Notes under the pieces: generated by a model | Databases searched by the model: none | The model's input: the letters and a program-made list of their open reading frames with translations, nothing else | Told to the model about the DNA's origin: nothing | Translations under genes and position numbers: made by a program | In this document: positions 4,235 to 6,760 of the stretch, one piece after another | Layout of the letters: each line of letters opens with the position of its first letter | How positions within the stretch are numbered: the stretch's first letter is position 1 | Assembly (NCBI GenBank): GCA_021789355.1 | Contig: JAJYJR010000325.1 | Location: 1-6,760 of the forward strand | Length of the DNA: 6,760 bases | Reading direction: 5' to 3' | Source: Chloroflexota bacterium | GTDB lineage: Bacteria; Chloroflexota; Limnocylindria; Limnocylindrales; CSP1-4

Positions 4235-5974
4235 CTAGTAGACGCGCGGCTTCGGCGTGAAGCGCGTGATGGAGACCGGCTTGTAGCGCAGCGTCGGCCC
4301 GCCGTCGGCACGGTAGGCCAGCGAGTGCTTGAGCCAGTCAGGGTCGTCGCGCTCGGGAAAGTCCTCCCGGTAATGGGCGCCGCGGCTCTCTTGCCGCGCC
4401 AGCGCCGCCGCCACGGTCGTCTCCGCGCAGTCGAGCAGGTAGCCCACCTCGCGGGCCTCGAGCAGGTCCTGGTTGAAGTGGGCGCCGCCGTCCTGGACCC
4501 GCACGCCGCGGTAGCGATCCTTGAGGTCCGTGACAGCCCCCTGCGCTCGCCGCAGGGTCTCGTCGGTTCGGAAGACGCCCACGTCGTCCATCATCACGTC
4601 GGCGAGCTCCCGCCGGATCCGCGCCGGAGGCTCCCCCTCGTGCCGCGCCCCGAGCGTCTCGAGTTCCGCGCGCACCGGTTCCGCCGGATCGCCGGGCAGA
4701 TCGGGCAGATCGGATTCGTGCGCGAACCGCGTCATGTCGCGGCCTGCCCGGCGGCCGAACACGAGGATGTCGAGGAGCGAGTTGGTGCCCAGGCGGTTGC
4801 CGCCGTGCACGCTGACGCAGGCGCACTCCCCCGCCGCGTAGAGCCCCGGCAGCACGGTGTTGCGTTCGTCCACCACGACGCGTGCGGTGACATCGGTCGG
4901 AACGCCGCCCATCGCGTAATGGGCCGTGGGCTGGACCCCCACCGGTTGCGTGTAGGGTTCGACCCCCTGGTACACCCGGGCGAAGTCCGTGATGTCGGGC
5001 AGCTTCTCGTCGATCACCGCGCGGCCCAGGTGATGGACGTCGAGCCACAGGTAGTCCTTGCCGTCGATGCCGCGGCCCTCGCGGATCTCCCGGGTCATCG
5101 CGCGGCTCACGATGTCCCGGGGGGCGAGGTCCATCATCGTCGGTGCGTACCGTTCCATGAAGCGCTCGCCCTTGCCATTGAGGAGGATCCCACCCTCGCC
5201 GCGCGCCGCCTCGGAGAGCAGCACGCCGAGCCCCGCGAGGCCGGTCGGATGGAACTGGTAGAACTCCATGTCCTCGAGCGGCACGCCGCGCCGGTACGCC
5301 AGCGCCGCGCCGTCGCCGGTGAGCGTGTGCGCATTCGAGGTGATGCGGAACGCGCGACCGTAGCCGCCCGTGGCCAGCAGGACCGCCTTCGAGCGGAAGA
5401 CGTGGAGCGCGCCGTCGGCGAGACGGTAGCCCACCACGCCACGGCTCACCCCGTCCTCGATCAGCAGGTCGACGACGTGGTACTCGTCGAAGAAGCGCAC
5501 GCCGTGCTTGATGCACTGCTGGTACAGCGTCTGCAGGATCATGTGGCCGGTCCGGTCGGCCGCGTAGCAGGCGCGCTTGACGGGCGCCTCTCCGAAGTTC
5601 CGCGTATGGCCGCCGAAGCGGCGCTGGTCGATGCGCCCGTCCTCGGTGCGGTTGAACGGCAGCCCGAGGTGCTCGAGCTCGATCACCGTCTCGATCGCCT
5701 CGCGGGCCAGGATCTCCGCCGCGTCCTGGTCCACGAGGTAGTCGCCACCCTTGACGGTGTCGAACATGTGCCACTCCCAGTGGTCCTCCTCCTGGTTGCC
5801 CAGGGCAGCGCAGATGCCGCCCTGCGCGGCACCCGTGTGGGAGCGGGTCGGATACAGCTTGGACAGGACCGCCGTGGGCACGCCCTCGCGGGCCAGCTCC
5901 AGGGCGGCGTACAGGCCGGCGCCGCCGGCGCCGACGATGACCGCGTCGAACTCGTGGATGACCGGGGCTTCCAT
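4235..5974 (-). CDS. sdhA: Succinate dehydrogenase flavoprotein subunit SdhA
   Basis: SdhA oxidises succinate to fumarate on the cytoplasmic face, linking the citric acid cycle to the quinone pool. The protein is 579 aa, typical length. The Rossmann FAD motif VGAGGAG is at 14-20. SHTGAAQGG holds H46, the expected covalent FAD attachment site. FHPTG (H242, T244) and APRD (R286, the proton-transfer Arg) line the active site together with AHYAMGG (H352) and [13 protein letters not shown] (R394). The C-terminal helical domain includes the usual basic, Tyr-rich end ([17 protein letters not shown]). All expected catalytic residues are present. The ATG at 5974 follows the sdhD stop by 2 nt (TGACGATG), with CCGGAG about 7 nt upstream. 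A longer upstream extension in the same frame is only sdhD and sdhC read in another frame. Together with SdhB it forms the soluble head of complex II. Confidence 0.98.
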   Translation of the reverse strand: MEAPVIHEFDAVIVGAGGAGLYAALELAREGVPTAVLSKLYPTRSHTGAAQGGICAALGNQEEDHWEWHMFDTVKGGDYLVDQDAAEILAREAIETVIELEHLGLPFNRTEDGRIDQRRFGGHTRNFGEAPVKRACYAADRTGHMILQTLYQQCIKHGVRFFDEYHVVDLLIEDGVSRGVVGYRLADGALHVFRSKAVLLATGGYGRAFRITSNAHTLTGDGAALAYRRGVPLEDMEFYQFHPTGLAGLGVLLSEAARGEGGILLNGKGERFMERYAPTMMDLAPRDIVSRAMTREIREGRGIDGKDYLWLDVHHLGRAVIDEKLPDITDFARVYQGVEPYTQPVGVQPTAHYAMGGVPTDVTARVVVDERNTVLPGLYAAGECACVSVHGGNRLGTNSLLDILVFGRRAGRDMTRFAHESDLPDLPGDPAEPVRAELETLGARHEGEPPARIRRELADVMMDDVGVFRTDETLRRAQGAVTDLKDRYRGVRVQDGGAHFNQDLLEAREVGYLLDCAETTVAAALARQESRGAHYREDFPERDDPDWLKHSLAYRADGGPTLRYKPVSITRFTPKPRVY

Positions 5975-5976
5975 CG

Positions 5977-6369
5977 TCAGGCTCCGGCCGGAAGCGTCAG
6001 GACGACGCCCGTCCCGGCCACGAACAGGACGATCGCGATCACGTACAGCGTCGACATCGACAGCAGCCGCGCGCGCGCGCCGTGCACGTAGTCCGTGAGC
6101 ACCGTGCGCACGCCCATGAAGCTGTGGAAGAGCACCACCATCAGCAGGGTCCAGTCGAAGACCCGCCAGGCGAGACTGCCCCAGCGCGCCGCGATCCACG
6201 ACGCGTTCTCCTGCGACGGGTCGAAGAGGAAGTGCATGATGCTGAAGTGGGCGAGCGCCAGCACGAACAGCATCACGCCCGTGATCCGCATGAAGTACCA
6301 GACGAAGAGCTCGAAGCCGCTCCCCTGGGGGCGGCTGCGGCCCGCGGTCCGGTGGTCGATCATCACCAT
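5977..6369 (-). CDS. sdhD: Succinate dehydrogenase membrane anchor subunit SdhD
   Basis: This is a 130-aa integral membrane subunit that, with SdhC, anchors SdhAB and forms the quinone site. Three membrane segments are visible at about 21-46 ([20 protein letters not shown]), 67-92 and 106-126. [24 protein letters not shown] and the second-helix motif [15 protein letters not shown] (H82) are typical of the SdhD type paired with actinobacterial SdhC. H41, H46 and H82 are candidate haem or quinone ligands; which one is used cannot be told from sequence alone. The ATG at 6369 has AGGAGGG 8 nt upstream, and that site overlaps the sdhC stop codon, so translation is likely coupled. Another ATG two codons on (6363) is also possible. 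Confidence 0.92.
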   Translation of the reverse strand: MVMIDHRTAGRSRPQGSGFELFVWYFMRITGVMLFVLALAHFSIMHFLFDPSQENASWIAARWGSLAWRVFDWTLLMVVLFHSFMGVRTVLTDYVHGARARLLSMSTLYVIAIVLFVAGTGVVLTLPAGA

Positions 6370-6381
6370 CGCGCCGCCCTC

Positions 6382-6760
6382 CTATGCCCCGATGCCGAGG
6401 GCCGGGCCGATGACCGGCCGCATGATGATGAAGGCCCCCGGAATGCCCACCACCACGAAGATCACCCAGCTCGCGTACCAGAGCGCGCGGTGGTAGACGG
6501 TCATCACCGGCCACAGGTCGATGATCAGGATGCGCAGCCCGTTCAGGGCGTGGTACAGGAGCGCAGCGCCCAGCAGCACCTCCATGACACGGCCCGGGGC
6601 GCTCGCGTACACCTGAAGGATCGTGTTGTAGGCCTTCGGGTCCCCGCCGACCAGGTAGATGTCGACGACGTGGAGGACGACGAAGAGCCAGATGGCGACC
6701 CCGCTGATGCGGTGGAACGCCCAGGCGAGCATCCCCTCTCGAGCCCGGTACCGGAGCAGC
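6382..6760 (-). CDS. sdhC: Succinate dehydrogenase cytochrome b556 subunit SdhC (5' end cut by window)
   Basis: SdhC is the cytochrome b-type membrane anchor of complex II. Three membrane helices are visible. The first holds [19 protein letters not shown] and the second [18 protein letters not shown]; the third is [20 protein letters not shown]. The His in HALNGLR is the expected haem b axial ligand, and HRISG is the conserved quinone-site region. An ATG at 6732 would give 116 aa. However, the frame stays open to the window edge and reads [10 protein letters not shown] before it, matching the YRGREGM lead-in of actinobacterial SdhC. That ATG also has no properly spaced ribosome binding site. 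The true start is therefore probably outside the window. It is the first visible gene of sdhCDAB-rnhA, and the operon promoter is not in view. The stop codon is 12 nt before sdhD. Confidence 0.93.
   Translation of the reverse strand, partial: LLRYRAREGMLAWAFHRISGVAIWLFVVLHVVDIYLVGGDPKAYNTILQVYASAPGRVMEVLLGAALLYHALNGLRILIIDLWPVMTVYHRALWYASWVIFVVVGIPGAFIIMRPVIGPALGIGA

Noticed and set aside
6068..6080. Alternating CG tract that could adopt Z-DNA.
   Set aside because: It falls in sdhD codons for Ala-Arg repeats and is explained by codon use in a GC-rich genome.
2876..6091. A 1071-aa open frame on the plus strand, antisense to rnhA and sdhBAD.
   Set aside because: It lies opposite well-supported genes and has low-complexity Arg/His/Val-rich composition with no domain. 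In DNA this GC-rich, stop codons are rare in antisense frames, so long shadow frames are expected.

Overview
This is a GC-rich bacterial chromosomal window of ordinary housekeeping genes, with almost every wobble position in the real genes being G or C. The proteins point to a high-GC phylum with peptidoglycan and aerobic respiration. The succinate dehydrogenase subunits look actinobacterial/Chloroflexota-like: RSCGHGICGSDAM and WRCRTIFNC in SdhB, and a YRAREGM lead-in to SdhC. I lean towards Chloroflexota or a deep actinobacterial relative, but the sequence alone does not settle it. I see no mobile element, CRISPR array, tRNA gene or rRNA gene.

Positions 1-2131 (minus strand) hold the start of a division and cell wall (dcw) cluster, in the order mraZ, rsmH, a 67-aa Arg-rich hypothetical gene and ftsL. 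What may be the first codons of the next gene lie at the window edge. The cluster is driven by a clear sigma70-type promoter at 2104-2131. Overlapping the predicted transcription start are four AAGTGG-like boxes at an exact 10-bp period, which look like the autoregulatory MraZ operator.

Positions 2132-2968 are read from the plus strand. They hold a 78-aa Cys-containing hypothetical protein (2305-2541), transcribed divergently from mraZ, and the RNase P RNA gene rnpB (2594-2948) with its own -10 element. The RNA is type-A-like in its core but appears to lack helices P13 and P14 and carries a strong P19.

Positions 2969-6760 (minus strand) hold sdhC-sdhD-sdhA-sdhB-rnhA, tightly packed with gaps of 2 to 16 nt. 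They encode the four subunits of succinate dehydrogenase (complex II), followed by a single-domain RNase HI. sdhC is cut by the right edge of the window. rnhA and rnpB converge with only 20 bp between them, so genes for two RNA-processing enzymes end against each other.

I did not find an undescribed system. The points most worth a second look are the RNase P RNA architecture, the MraZ operator, the two small unassigned proteins and the coupling of rnhA to the sdh operon.
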